The notes under the pieces were generated by a model that saw nothing but the letters and a program-made list of their open reading frames with translations, was not told the origin of the DNA and made no database searches. 64,000 nt of DNA from Rhodospirillaceae bacterium (GTDB lineage Bacteria > Pseudomonadota > Alphaproteobacteria > Rhodospirillales > Casp-alpha2): positions 62,001 to 126,000 of the forward strand of contig JAERTE010000117.1 in assembly GCA_016845145.1 (NCBI GenBank). Direction: 5' to 3'. The position numbers were made by a program, and so were the translations under genes. Below, in pieces: positions 20,173 through 29,494 of the stretch (its first letter is position 1; every line of letters starts with the position of its first letter).

Positions 20173-22470
20173 ATGAAGTTTATAAGTAAGAAGACAGGAC
20201 TAGCCGCGCTAGCGTTCGGTATAGGTCTGTCAGCCGCGGCCGCAGCATGGTCAGCGGAAAACCTCGACGCCGTTATGAAGCGCCGCGGTTTGACACAGAA
20301 AGATGTCCTGGCCGCCGCCAAGACCTACGTACCGACCGGTAAACGCGACGAGTTCATCGTATTCAGTTCCGGCGGCCAAAGCGGCCAAGTCATCGTTTAT
20401 GGCGTTCCGTCAATGCGCATACTGAAGTACATCGCGGTGTTCACCCCGGAACCGTGGCAAGGGTATGGTTTCGACGACGAATCGAAAGCCGTTCTGGCCC
20501 AAGGCCGGATCGACGGCAAAGATATTCTCTTCGGTGACAACCACCACCCGGCGATTTCGGAAACCAACGGCGTGTACGACGGCCGGTATCTCTTCATCAA
20601 TGACAAGAACAATCCGCGCCTGGCCGTCATCGACCTGCATGACTTCGAAACCAAGCAGATGGTCGTCAACCCGATCATGAAGTCGGAACACGGCGGGCCA
20701 TTCGTCACCCCCAATACCGATTATGTATTGCAGGCGGCCCAGTATCCGGCCCCCCTTGAAAAAGGCTACGTGCCGCTTGAGCAGTTCAACGAGAAATACC
20801 GTGGCGCGGTGACCTATTGGAAATTCGACAAGAAAATTGGCCGGCTCGATCCGTCGCAGTCGTTCTCCGTTGAGTTGCCGCCCTACAGCCAGGATCTCTC
20901 CGATTTCGGCAAGGGGCCGTCCGACGGCTGGTCGTTCACCAACTCGTTCTGTTCAGAGCGCTACGTTGGTGGCATCGAACGCGGCCGTCCCCCGTTCGAG
21001 GCCGGATGTTCGCAGAAGGACACCGACTTCTTCCACATGATCAACTGGAAGAAAGCCGCCGAACTGGTCAAGGCCGGCAAGGCCAAGAAGGTCAATGGCC
21101 ATGACATGATCTCGATCGATACGGCCGTTGCGGAAGGCATCCTTTATCTGGTGCCGGAACCCAAAAGCCCGCACGGCATGGACGTCAGCCCTGACGGCAA
21201 ATACATGATCGTTTCGGGTAAGCTCGACAGCCACACCTACGTGTTCAGCTTCGAAAAAATGATGAACCTGATCAAGGCCAAGGATTTTGCCGGCAAAGAC
21301 CCCTACGGCATTCCGATCCTCGATCTGAAAAAGTCTCTGCATACGCAGGTTCAGGTTGGTCTTGGCCCGCTGCATACGCAGTACGATTCGAAACCTTGTG
21401 TCGTCTACACCTCGATCTACGTCGACAGCCAGGTGACCAAGTGGGACTACTGCGAAGGTAAGGTATTGGATAAGATTTCCATCCACTACAACATCGGCCA
21501 CCTGATGACCATGGAAGGCGATTCCATGACACCGCAAGGCAAGTACCTGGTGTCATTGAACAAACTGGCCATCGACCGCTTCAACCCGGTCGGCCCCCTG
21601 CACCCGCAGAACCATCAGTTGATCGACATCTCCGGCGACAAGATGCAGCTCTTGTACGATATGCCGGTGCCTTTGGGCGAGCCGCACTATGCGGTTGCCA
21701 TCTCGGCCGACAAACTGAAGCCCATCGTTCGCTACAAAAGCGGCTGGAATTCGCGCACCGACAAGCGCCATGCCCACCGCACACGTCCGGGTAAGGAAAA
21801 GGTCGTGCGTGACGGCAATACGGTGCGTGTCTACGGCACGACCATCCGTTCACACATCACGCCTGAGATCATCGAGGTCAACGAGGGCGACAAGGTCATC
21901 ATCCACATGACCAACCTGGAGCGCGCGGAAGACGAAACCCACGGTTTCGCCATCTCGGGCACCAACGTCAACCTGTCGCTGGAACCGGGCAAAACCGCGT
22001 CGGCCACCTTTACCGCCGATGTCCCGGGTGTATACCCCTACTACTGCACCGAGTTCTGCTCGGCGTTGCACCTGGAAATGCAGGGCTACCTGCTGGTCAA
22101 ACCTAAGGGTTATAAGGAAGCTGCCGTCAAAGCCACCGAAGGCACGGTCTACACCAAGGCCGACTACGACAAGCAGCATAAGACCAACGTAGAAACCCAA
22201 GGTGTCATCGACAGCGTGGTTGGTTACATCACGGCTCGCAACTACGCGGACTTCCCGTCCGTCGTGGCGCTGGTCGAAGATGCCACCGAGCAGTTGAACT
22301 TCGCCGCCGACACCAAGAAGAAGGCGGAAGGGTTCGCGGCCAAGGAAGACTGGCAGAATGCCACGCTCTGGGCTGGCCAATGGTGGCAGTACCAGGTTAA
22401 AGCCGCCGACATCGGTCTGCGCGCCAAGACCTATCTCGATCAAAACGGAGCCAAGGTGATCAAGAAGTAG
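20173..22470 (+). CDS. nosZ: Nitrous-oxide reductase, Sec-type (clade II-like)
   Basis: SD gaggagg upstream of ATG 20173; signal peptide MKFISKKTGLAALAFGIGLSAAAAAWSA without twin arginine; DNHHPAISETNGVYDGRYLFINDKNNPRLAVIDL; CuA motif YYCTEFCSALHLEM. Confidence 0.96.
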   Translation: MKFISKKTGLAALAFGIGLSAAAAAWSAENLDAVMKRRGLTQKDVLAAAKTYVPTGKRDEFIVFSSGGQSGQVIVYGVPSMRILKYIAVFTPEPWQGYGFDDESKAVLAQGRIDGKDILFGDNHHPAISETNGVYDGRYLFINDKNNPRLAVIDLHDFETKQMVVNPIMKSEHGGPFVTPNTDYVLQAAQYPAPLEKGYVPLEQFNEKYRGAVTYWKFDKKIGRLDPSQSFSVELPPYSQDLSDFGKGPSDGWSFTNSFCSERYVGGIERGRPPFEAGCSQKDTDFFHMINWKKAAELVKAGKAKKVNGHDMISIDTAVAEGILYLVPEPKSPHGMDVSPDGKYMIVSGKLDSHTYVFSFEKMMNLIKAKDFAGKDPYGIPILDLKKSLHTQVQVGLGPLHTQYDSKPCVVYTSIYVDSQVTKWDYCEGKVLDKISIHYNIGHLMTMEGDSMTPQGKYLVSLNKLAIDRFNPVGPLHPQNHQLIDISGDKMQLLYDMPVPLGEPHYAVAISADKLKPIVRYKSGWNSRTDKRHAHRTRPGKEKVVRDGNTVRVYGTTIRSHITPEIIEVNEGDKVIIHMTNLERAEDETHGFAISGTNVNLSLEPGKTASATFTADVPGVYPYYCTEFCSALHLEMQGYLLVKPKGYKEAAVKATEGTVYTKADYDKQHKTNVETQGVIDSVVGYITARNYADFPSVVALVEDATEQLNFAADTKKKAEGFAAKEDWQNATLWAGQWWQYQVKAADIGLRAKTYLDQNGAKVIKK

Positions 22471-22495
22471 ACCTAGGTCTGATTGAGAACGGAAA

Positions 22496-22527
22496 CGGGG
22501 GAGCATGAATATTTCAATGCTCCCCCG
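22496..22527 (+). other. Perfect inverted repeat/hairpin between nosZ and the cytochrome c gene
   Basis: CGGGGGAGCAT-gaatatttca-ATGCTCCCCCG: 11-bp arms, 10-nt loop, no following T-tract. Confidence 0.85.
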
Positions 22528-22554
22528 CCTTTCCAAAGACGGAGAAACGACCCA

Positions 22555-23238
22555 ATGAAATCTCGGCTTTATTCGTTAGTTATTTTTGCAACGACCCTGG
22601 CGATGGCGGCAGCCGTCGCCGTGACGGCGGCCGAGGCCGCCAAGAAAAAACGCGATCCCGGCAAACGCGCTTATATGCGCAACACCTGTATCGCGTGTCA
22701 TGGCCGCAATGGCCGCGGCGCCATGCTCGATTATCCGAATTTGGCCGGCCAAGACGCCAAGTACATGCGCGCCCAAATCAAGGACATCATGGCCGGCAAA
22801 CGCAAAGGCAGCCCCGACCCGACGGGCAACCCGCGCAGCGAAGGCATGCGTGGCGCGCTGGTGACACCTGAGGGAGAACCGCGCATCACGGCCAAGCAGA
22901 TCAAAGACATCGTCGCGTGGCTGGCGAAGCAAAAACCCGCCGCCCCGACACCGCCGGAGAAACCCATTGCCGCAGAGCGCATTAAGGCCGGCGAAAAGCT
23001 CTACAAAAAGAAATGCCGCAGTTGCCACGGCAAGAAAGCCATGAAGCCGTTGAAGGGCTATCCCATCATCGCTGGGCAGAAGCACGCCTATCTGGTGACG
23101 CAGATGCAAGACATCAAAACCAAGGCGCGCACTAACGGCAAATCGAAACTGATGCTGTCGACCGTCAAGAAACTCAGCGACGACGACATCGCCATGCTGG
23201 CGGACTATCTGTCGCAAATCGACCGCACCAAGAAATAA
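22555..23238 (+). CDS. Diheme cytochrome c (c4-like), nos-cluster associated
   Basis: Signal peptide plus CIACH and CRSCH. Start at ATG 22555. Confidence 0.9.
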   Translation: MKSRLYSLVIFATTLAMAAAVAVTAAEAAKKKRDPGKRAYMRNTCIACHGRNGRGAMLDYPNLAGQDAKYMRAQIKDIMAGKRKGSPDPTGNPRSEGMRGALVTPEGEPRITAKQIKDIVAWLAKQKPAAPTPPEKPIAAERIKAGEKLYKKKCRSCHGKKAMKPLKGYPIIAGQKHAYLVTQMQDIKTKARTNGKSKLMLSTVKKLSDDDIAMLADYLSQIDRTKK

Positions 23239-23290
23239 CCCTAACACGGAATTGAAACCCTGATCCGAACAGGACCGATGGAGAACAGAG

Positions 23291-23989
23291 ATGAGAGTTA
23301 AAATCATTCTTGCCGCAATTGCCGGAGCCGCGCTGCTTTCGGGCGCCAGTTTAGCCGCCGATTGGAACAAAGGCGGCGGCGAGCAGGACGAAGCCCTGAA
23401 GCTCAAGCCCGACCTGGAAAACGGCCTCGAAGTGTATGAGGTTTGTGCGGCGTGCCATCTACCGGAAGGCTGGGGCAAGCCGGATGGCACCTTCCCCATG
23501 CTCGCAGGCCAACACAAGAACGTCATCATCAAGCAGTTGGCCGACATCCGCGCGCTTAACCGCGATAACCCGACCATGTATCCGTTTGCCCTGCCTAAAT
23601 CCATTGGCGGCGCGCAATCGATCGCCGATGTGTCGGCTTACATCGCCAAGCTGCCCATGAACCCGGAGCCCGGTTTCGGCGACGGCAAAGATTTGGCGTT
23701 GGGCGAAAAGCTTTACAAGGAAAACTGCGTGCGCTGCCACGGTGACAACGGCCAGGGCATTCCCGAGAAATACTACCCGCGCATCCAGGCTCAGCACTAC
23801 AAGTACCTGGTGCGCCAGTTCGAATGGATTCGTGACGGCAAACGCCGCAACGCCAACCCCGACATGGTCAAACAGATCGCCGAGTTCTCCGACAAGGACA
23901 TGCGCGCCGTGATGGACTTCGTGTCGCGCCAAAAACCACCGAAGAAAGATGTCGGTCCCATTGGCTGGGAAAACCCCGACTTCGACTGA
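23291..23989 (+). CDS. Diheme cytochrome c, nos-cluster associated
   Basis: Signal peptide MRVKIILAAIAGAALLSGASLAA; CAACH and CVRCH. Confidence 0.9.
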   Translation: MRVKIILAAIAGAALLSGASLAADWNKGGGEQDEALKLKPDLENGLEVYEVCAACHLPEGWGKPDGTFPMLAGQHKNVIIKQLADIRALNRDNPTMYPFALPKSIGGAQSIADVSAYIAKLPMNPEPGFGDGKDLALGEKLYKENCVRCHGDNGQGIPEKYYPRIQAQHYKYLVRQFEWIRDGKRRNANPDMVKQIAEFSDKDMRAVMDFVSRQKPPKKDVGPIGWENPDFD

Positions 23990-24032
23990 CCTTCGTTAAC
24001 CCGACAATGACCGGCCACGGAACACAACAAAC

Positions 24033-25019
24033 ATGACGACCGAAACACAAAAAAAACAATTGCTAAGCTTCCGTGGCCTGACGCTGGCGGGGCTGATTCT
24101 CATCGCGCTCGCCTATGTCTCGCCGATCTGGTGGGTGTCGCTGACAGCTCCGCAATACCCTGAAGTCGCGTTCCCGCAAGGCATTCGGATTCACTTCCAC
24201 ATGGACGGTGTCTTTAACGGCTGCAAGAAGGTCGAGGTCGCTGAAAAGCAGGAGGACGAAGCGCTCAACTGCAAACACGAGATGGATGCCATCAACCACT
24301 TCGTCGGGATGTACCCCATCGCCGCGGGTGGTCCGGTGGAGCGCACGCTGTCACCGTTCCTATTCACGTTGTTAGGAGTGATGCTGATCAGTTTCATGAT
24401 CACCGACAAACGCATGCGGATGATGGTATTCGCCGGCGGCTCGGCAATAATCATCGCGTGGATGTCCTACGCCATGTATATGCCTGGCGGGGTCAAACTG
24501 CTTAGCCCCAACTATATATCGGACTTCGTCGGCACCATGGATTTGGAGCCTGAGGATTGGGAGGAATGGAGCGGCGTTGAAACGATCAAGGAGAGCTACA
24601 CCGAAGCCTTGGGCCGCTATTTCCGGGACCGCACGGCTATCGCGCGCGCCGTTGACCTGATGCTGACGGCCGCGGATATCGCTTACGCACTGATCATCGC
24701 CGGCGTATTGGCCATCCTATTTGCCCTGTGGCGCATCCGGCCGGCCTATTGGTTGCTGGGCTTGATCCCCGCGGCACTACCGGTGTTTTTCATTATTGAA
24801 TACGCGGCTTGGCTATGGTGGTTCGGCCATAGCCTGCACGAGATGGCGGCGTTTACCGTGAAACCGTTCATGCCGACCGTATTGGGGCAAGGCAAGGTGG
24901 CCCAGTTCTCCACCTTCTCGTATCCGCACTACGGCTTCGGGCTAATCGTGGCGGCGTCCGTTTGCCTGTTGCTGGCCATGCTGATCCGCTACAAGCAGAT
25001 GCGCGACGCGGAACCGTAA
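24033..25019 (+). CDS. NosB-like polytopic membrane protein
   Basis: 328 aa, multiple TM; position between nosZ/cytochromes and nosD; SPIWWVSLTAPQYPEVAFPQGIRIHFHMDGVFNGCKK. Confidence 0.65.
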   Translation: MTTETQKKQLLSFRGLTLAGLILIALAYVSPIWWVSLTAPQYPEVAFPQGIRIHFHMDGVFNGCKKVEVAEKQEDEALNCKHEMDAINHFVGMYPIAAGGPVERTLSPFLFTLLGVMLISFMITDKRMRMMVFAGGSAIIIAWMSYAMYMPGGVKLLSPNYISDFVGTMDLEPEDWEEWSGVETIKESYTEALGRYFRDRTAIARAVDLMLTAADIAYALIIAGVLAILFALWRIRPAYWLLGLIPAALPVFFIIEYAAWLWWFGHSLHEMAAFTVKPFMPTVLGQGKVAQFSTFSYPHYGFGLIVAASVCLLLAMLIRYKQMRDAEP

Positions 25020-25036
25020 ATCGGCGGAAACAGGTG

Positions 25037-26392
25037 ATGGGGAAGACGCGAAAAATTTGGTCCGTGGTTGTGGTGGCGATTGTCGCCGCGCTCCCCACCC
25101 TGCCCGCCAAGGCGCTTGACCCGCTACAACCCTTGATCGATGCGGCGAAGGCCGGAGACATCATCACGCCACCGCCCGGCACCTATGCCGGTCCCGTCGT
25201 CATCGAGAAAGCGATCACCTTGGATGGTAAGGGCAAGGTCACGCTCGATAACACCGGGCGCGGCAGCGTGATCACGCTGAAAACCAATGGCGCCACCATT
25301 CGCGGCATGAAATTGGTAAACTCTGGCGAATCGCACAATGACATCGATGCCGGCATCCAGGTGCGCGGCAGCTACAACGTGATCAAGGACAACATCATCG
25401 ATAACGCCTTGTTCGGCATCAACATGCAGCAATCCGACAACAACGTCGTGCGCCGCAATACCATCCGCTCCAAACGCTTTGACTTGGGCGTGCGCGGTGA
25501 CGGTATCCGGCTTTGGTACAGCCGCGCCAACAAGATCGAAAACAACATTGTTGAAGGTGCCCGCGACGTGGTGATTTGGTACTCCGGCGACAATGTATTT
25601 TCCGGCAACGAAATTTCCGGAGGGCGCTACGGCCTGCACTTCATGTACGCACTCGCCAATTTGGTGGAGAACAACCGTTTCCGGGGCAATTCGGTCGGTA
25701 TTTTCCTGATGTACTCCGACGGCGTCACCATCCGCAACAACCACATTTCGCATGCCCTGGGCGCCACCGGCATGGGCGTGGGCATGAAGGAAACCAGCGA
25801 CGTTACCATCGAAGACAACGCGATCGTCTACTGCGCCACCGGAATCTATCTCGATGTTTCTCCGTTCCAGCCCGAAACCACCAATCGCTTGTACCGCAAC
25901 CGTCTCGCCTTCAACGGTATCGGCGTGCTGTTCCACAACGATTGGCAGGGCAACCGGTTTCGCGACAACCGGTTTGAGAATAACTTCGTCCAGGTTTCGG
26001 TGAACGCCAAGGCCAGTGCCAAACGCAACGATTGGGACGGCAATTTCTGGGACGATTACCGGGGCTTCGACCGGGACAAGGACTCGGTCGGTGACAGCGC
26101 GCACCAACCCCGCGTTTATGCTGACCGTTTGTGGATGGACGTGCCCGCGGCAGGCTTCTTCAAGGGCTCTCCGCTGCTTTCGGTCTTGGATTTCCTGGAA
26201 CGGCTGGCGCCGTTCACCGAGCCGTTGTTGCTGCTCAGCGACGGCAAGCCGAAGATTGACCCCGAAATCGCGACGGTTGCAGCATACGAAGACAAACCGC
26301 CACAGCCGAGCGTTGCCGATGAGCGCTTCAAGTACGATCCTTTTGGTCTCAAAAAGCGGGTTAAAAAACACATGAAAGCGGGGACGCAGTAG
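25037..26392 (+). CDS. nosD: NosD, periplasmic copper-binding / beta-helix protein
   Basis: Right-handed beta-helix repeats (NTIRSKRFDLGVRGDGIRLWYS, VIWYSGDNVFSGNEISGGRYGLHFMYA). Start at MGKTRKIW. Confidence 0.92.
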   Translation: MGKTRKIWSVVVVAIVAALPTLPAKALDPLQPLIDAAKAGDIITPPPGTYAGPVVIEKAITLDGKGKVTLDNTGRGSVITLKTNGATIRGMKLVNSGESHNDIDAGIQVRGSYNVIKDNIIDNALFGINMQQSDNNVVRRNTIRSKRFDLGVRGDGIRLWYSRANKIENNIVEGARDVVIWYSGDNVFSGNEISGGRYGLHFMYALANLVENNRFRGNSVGIFLMYSDGVTIRNNHISHALGATGMGVGMKETSDVTIEDNAIVYCATGIYLDVSPFQPETTNRLYRNRLAFNGIGVLFHNDWQGNRFRDNRFENNFVQVSVNAKASAKRNDWDGNFWDDYRGFDRDKDSVGDSAHQPRVYADRLWMDVPAAGFFKGSPLLSVLDFLERLAPFTEPLLLLSDGKPKIDPEIATVAAYEDKPPQPSVADERFKYDPFGLKKRVKKHMKAGTQ

Positions 26393-27150
26393 TGAGCGAC
26401 AACCCGACCCCACGTAAGAAGCTCTCACGCCAGCAACGGCGCAACCGGCGGGCGTTGCTGCGCTCCGTCGGTGCCGGCATCGGCGTCGTCGGTGCAGCCC
26501 TGTTGGGTTTCTTTCCGGTTGTGAAGGCCTGGGCCAAACGCTTGCGGCCACCTGGCGCCATCGCCGAAAAACCTTTTCTCGCCGCCTGTATCAAATGTGG
26601 GCAATGCGTACAGGTGTGTCCGGTGTTAGCCATCAAATTGGGAGATTTGGATGAAGGCTTCGGCGTTGGCGTGCCCTACATCGATGCCCGCGATCAGGCA
26701 TGTGACTTCTCGTGCGACGCGGTGCAGTGCGTGTTGGCATGCCCGACTGGCGCCTTGTCGCATGAAATCGACGCCAAAGAGCAAGTCAAGATGGGCGTCG
26801 CCCGGCTTTCGCGACCCGATGCATGCCACGCCCGACAGGGCCAGGGCTTCAAGGGCAAGGCGCGCAAGCCCGGGTTCAAGGGGCTGCATCGCTATCCGGA
26901 AATTGACCGCTGGACCCCAGTCCGGGTCACGGAAATAGACTACGACGTGGACCTCTGCGATCTGTGTGCACGGGAATGCCCGATTGACGGCGCGATCACC
27001 GTTGAACGCAGCCTGTTTGGATTGGGTGAACTGACCGGGACGCCGGTGGTGTTCGACAAATGCGTCGGCTGCGGCATGTGTGAAATGATGTGCCCCATCG
27101 ACCCGCCGGCGATTATCGTCGATATCCGCAAACCCTGGGAGGGCGTGTGA
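26392..27150 (+). CDS. nosG: NosG (NapG-like ferredoxin-type protein)
   Basis: CIKCGQCVQVCP, CDLCARECP and CVGCGMCEMMCP cluster motifs; N-terminal membrane/signal segment; GTG start. Confidence 0.87.
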   Translation: MSDNPTPRKKLSRQQRRNRRALLRSVGAGIGVVGAALLGFFPVVKAWAKRLRPPGAIAEKPFLAACIKCGQCVQVCPVLAIKLGDLDEGFGVGVPYIDARDQACDFSCDAVQCVLACPTGALSHEIDAKEQVKMGVARLSRPDACHARQGQGFKGKARKPGFKGLHRYPEIDRWTPVRVTEIDYDVDLCDLCARECPIDGAITVERSLFGLGELTGTPVVFDKCVGCGMCEMMCPIDPPAIIVDIRKPWEGV

Positions 27151-28124
27151 TGGCTTTCCTCTCCTCCATGAAAGAAATGCTTGGCGGCCTGCCGGATAAA
27201 CGACCGTCGGCCCGCTCCATCGAACCTGCCGCCCGCGCCATCCATGAGAAGAAAAAAGGCACCGAGGGTAAAAAAGCGCGCGTCGCCGCCATCAAGGCCG
27301 AGCGCGACCTGCACCGCTCTCACAAATGGCGCAACCGCCGTTGGGCATCGATCATCATCGTCAATTTGCTGTTTGTGTTATCGTTTCAATTCGACGTTCA
27401 ATTGATCGAGGGATCACTGACCGCATCACGCGTTATCGGATTCCATTTCGCCGACCTCAATGCCGCTTTGCAGGTGATGCTGGCTTACAAAGAAATCCTC
27501 ATCAACCTGGTGATCGGCACGGTGACCGTGTTGATCCTCTGGTGGCTGTTGGGTGGGCGAACGTTCTGTTCGTGGGTGTGCCCCTACCATCTGTTGGCGG
27601 AGATCGCCGAGTTCATCCATCTTAAGTTTGCAGCTGAAAACCTGGTGCGCGACTTCCAACTGCATCGGGGCCTGCGCACGTTTTTGTACGTGGTCTTTGC
27701 ACTGCTGGCCGTTGTTACCGGCTACACCGTATTTGAGGCCATCTCGCCGGTCGGTATCCTTAGCCGTGCCATGATCTACGGCCCAGGTCTGGCGCTGATC
27801 TGGGTGGCGGGGTTGCTGTTTTTTGAAGTGTTCATCACACGCCGTGCCTGGTGCCGATATATCTGTCCTATCGGTCTGACTTACGGCTTCGTCGGTACCA
27901 TTTCGCCGGTGTACGTGAAATACAATTTGGAGGAATGCCTGCACGAAGGAGATTGCCGACAGGTGTGCATGGTGCCGCATGTGCTGGAAGTGACAAAGAA
28001 GGGCTACGCCAAGGATGTCGATGTCGGCATTGGGCCCGACTGCACACGTTGCGGACTTTGCGTGGACATTTGCCCAACCAAGTCTTTAACCTACGACATC
28101 AAAGGCCTGAATAAGTTTATCTGA
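27150..28124 (+). CDS. nosH: NosH (NapH-like membrane ferredoxin protein)
   Basis: Polytopic; FCSWVCPYHLLAE, CRYICPIG and CTRCGLCVDICPTKSL. ATG at 27150 overlaps the nosG TGA. Confidence 0.87.
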   Translation: MAFLSSMKEMLGGLPDKRPSARSIEPAARAIHEKKKGTEGKKARVAAIKAERDLHRSHKWRNRRWASIIIVNLLFVLSFQFDVQLIEGSLTASRVIGFHFADLNAALQVMLAYKEILINLVIGTVTVLILWWLLGGRTFCSWVCPYHLLAEIAEFIHLKFAAENLVRDFQLHRGLRTFLYVVFALLAVVTGYTVFEAISPVGILSRAMIYGPGLALIWVAGLLFFEVFITRRAWCRYICPIGLTYGFVGTISPVYVKYNLEECLHEGDCRQVCMVPHVLEVTKKGYAKDVDVGIGPDCTRCGLCVDICPTKSLTYDIKGLNKFI

Positions 28125-28984
28125 TGATCGAACTCGACGCCGTCACCAAGACTTTCAAGCGCCACCGCGTGCTCGATGCCGTATCGACCTCGTTCGCCGA
28201 TGGTGACCGCGTGGCGCTGATTGGCTCCAACGGTGCCGGCAAGACGACGCTGATCCGCTGCCTGCTGGGTGAGTACAAATGCCTGGGCGACGTAAAAATC
28301 AACGGCATGGACCCGACCCTCAGACGGCGCGAGGTGTTGGCCAAAGTCGGTTTCGTGCCGCAATTGCCGCCGCCACTGAAAATGCCGGTGGGCGAATTGA
28401 TCAACTTCGCCGCCGCCGTCAGCCATGCCGATCCGGCGCGCATGGAAGGCGTATCAGAAACCCTGGGCCTCGATATCGCTTCGATCCGCCATCAGCCGTT
28501 CGTCAAACTGTCGGGCGGCCAGAAACAGAAACTCTTGATTGGTATCGCGCTCGGTCGCGATTGCGATGCGCTGATCATGGATGAGCCCGCCGCCAATCTG
28601 GACCCGGAATCACGCCAATCCTTTTTCAAACTGCTGGCCGAGCGCCAGAACGGCACGGTGATGCTGATCTCCTCCCACCGCCTCGACGAGATCGCGGCAC
28701 TGGTCAACCGCGTGGTGGAACTGGACCGGGGCCAGATCGTGCTCGACGACCACGTGGCCGACGCCGTCGACCTGGATGCCGAGCTTGCCTGTACGGTACG
28801 CCTTTCGCGCAAGGAAGAAGCGTTTGGACGAGCCTTGGCGGAATGGGGTTTCGAAACTGTCGATGATGGGCTGACATGGCACGGCAGCGTGGCCGGCCCC
28901 GACCGTTTGCGGTTCCTGGGCATGGTGTCGCGCTACGCTGGAATCTTGGCCGGGCTCGATCTCAGCGAAGGCGGGCGCGCATGA
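28124..28984 (+). CDS. nosF: ABC transporter ATP-binding protein NosF
   Basis: Walker A GSNGAGKTT, signature LSGGQKQK, Walker B LIMDEPAANLD; nos context. Confidence 0.92.
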   Translation: MIELDAVTKTFKRHRVLDAVSTSFADGDRVALIGSNGAGKTTLIRCLLGEYKCLGDVKINGMDPTLRRREVLAKVGFVPQLPPPLKMPVGELINFAAAVSHADPARMEGVSETLGLDIASIRHQPFVKLSGGQKQKLLIGIALGRDCDALIMDEPAANLDPESRQSFFKLLAERQNGTVMLISSHRLDEIAALVNRVVELDRGQIVLDDHVADAVDLDAELACTVRLSRKEEAFGRALAEWGFETVDDGLTWHGSVAGPDRLRFLGMVSRYAGILAGLDLSEGGRA

Positions 28985-29487
28985 CACATGTTTGCCGCCG
29001 TCATGCATTGAAGCTTTTGGGCGTTGGCAGCGCGGTGCTGATGCTGGGCGGATGTTGGGAAGAGGCAACAGGCCCCGTCGATATCCATTGGGATCGCGAT
29101 TCCTGCGAGCTTTGCCGGATGATTATCTCCGACCCACGTTTCGCAGCCCAAGTGCGTGGCGGCCCCAAGCACAAACCCTACAAGTTCGACGACATCGGCT
29201 GCGCCATCAATTGGCTGAATGACAAACCTTGGGCGGGCGACCCGAAAACCGAAATCTGGGTGGCCGAGCGTTCCAGTTCGCGCACCCAACTCACATGGCT
29301 GAATGCCCGAGATGCACGATACCTGAATGGCGAGATGACACCCATGAACTACGGCTTCGGCGCAGTGGCCGCGGACGATCCCGCAGCCAGCTCGAAAAGC
29401 TTTTCCTTTGAGCAGGTGGCGGACAAAATTCTTGAATACGCGCCCAACCACATTTGCCGCCCCAGCGGCAACAAGCCTATCGGATAG
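28981..29487 (+). CDS. nosL: NosL copper chaperone lipoprotein
   Basis: Lipobox LMLGGC; DSCELCRMIISDPRFAAQV matches the NosL CxxC-M region. Overlaps nosF by ATGA. Confidence 0.92.
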   Translation: MTHVCRRHALKLLGVGSAVLMLGGCWEEATGPVDIHWDRDSCELCRMIISDPRFAAQVRGGPKHKPYKFDDIGCAINWLNDKPWAGDPKTEIWVAERSSSRTQLTWLNARDARYLNGEMTPMNYGFGAVAADDPAASSKSFSFEQVADKILEYAPNHICRPSGNKPIG

Positions 29488-29494
29488 CCAGAGC

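Noticed and set aside
21850-22536. Long minus-strand ORF antisense to nosZ (228 aa); similar shadow ORFs at 25124..26551, 8804..9583, 16302..17213
   Set aside because: Low-complexity, codon-mirror translations opposite clear coding genes; typical of GC-rich shadow frames.
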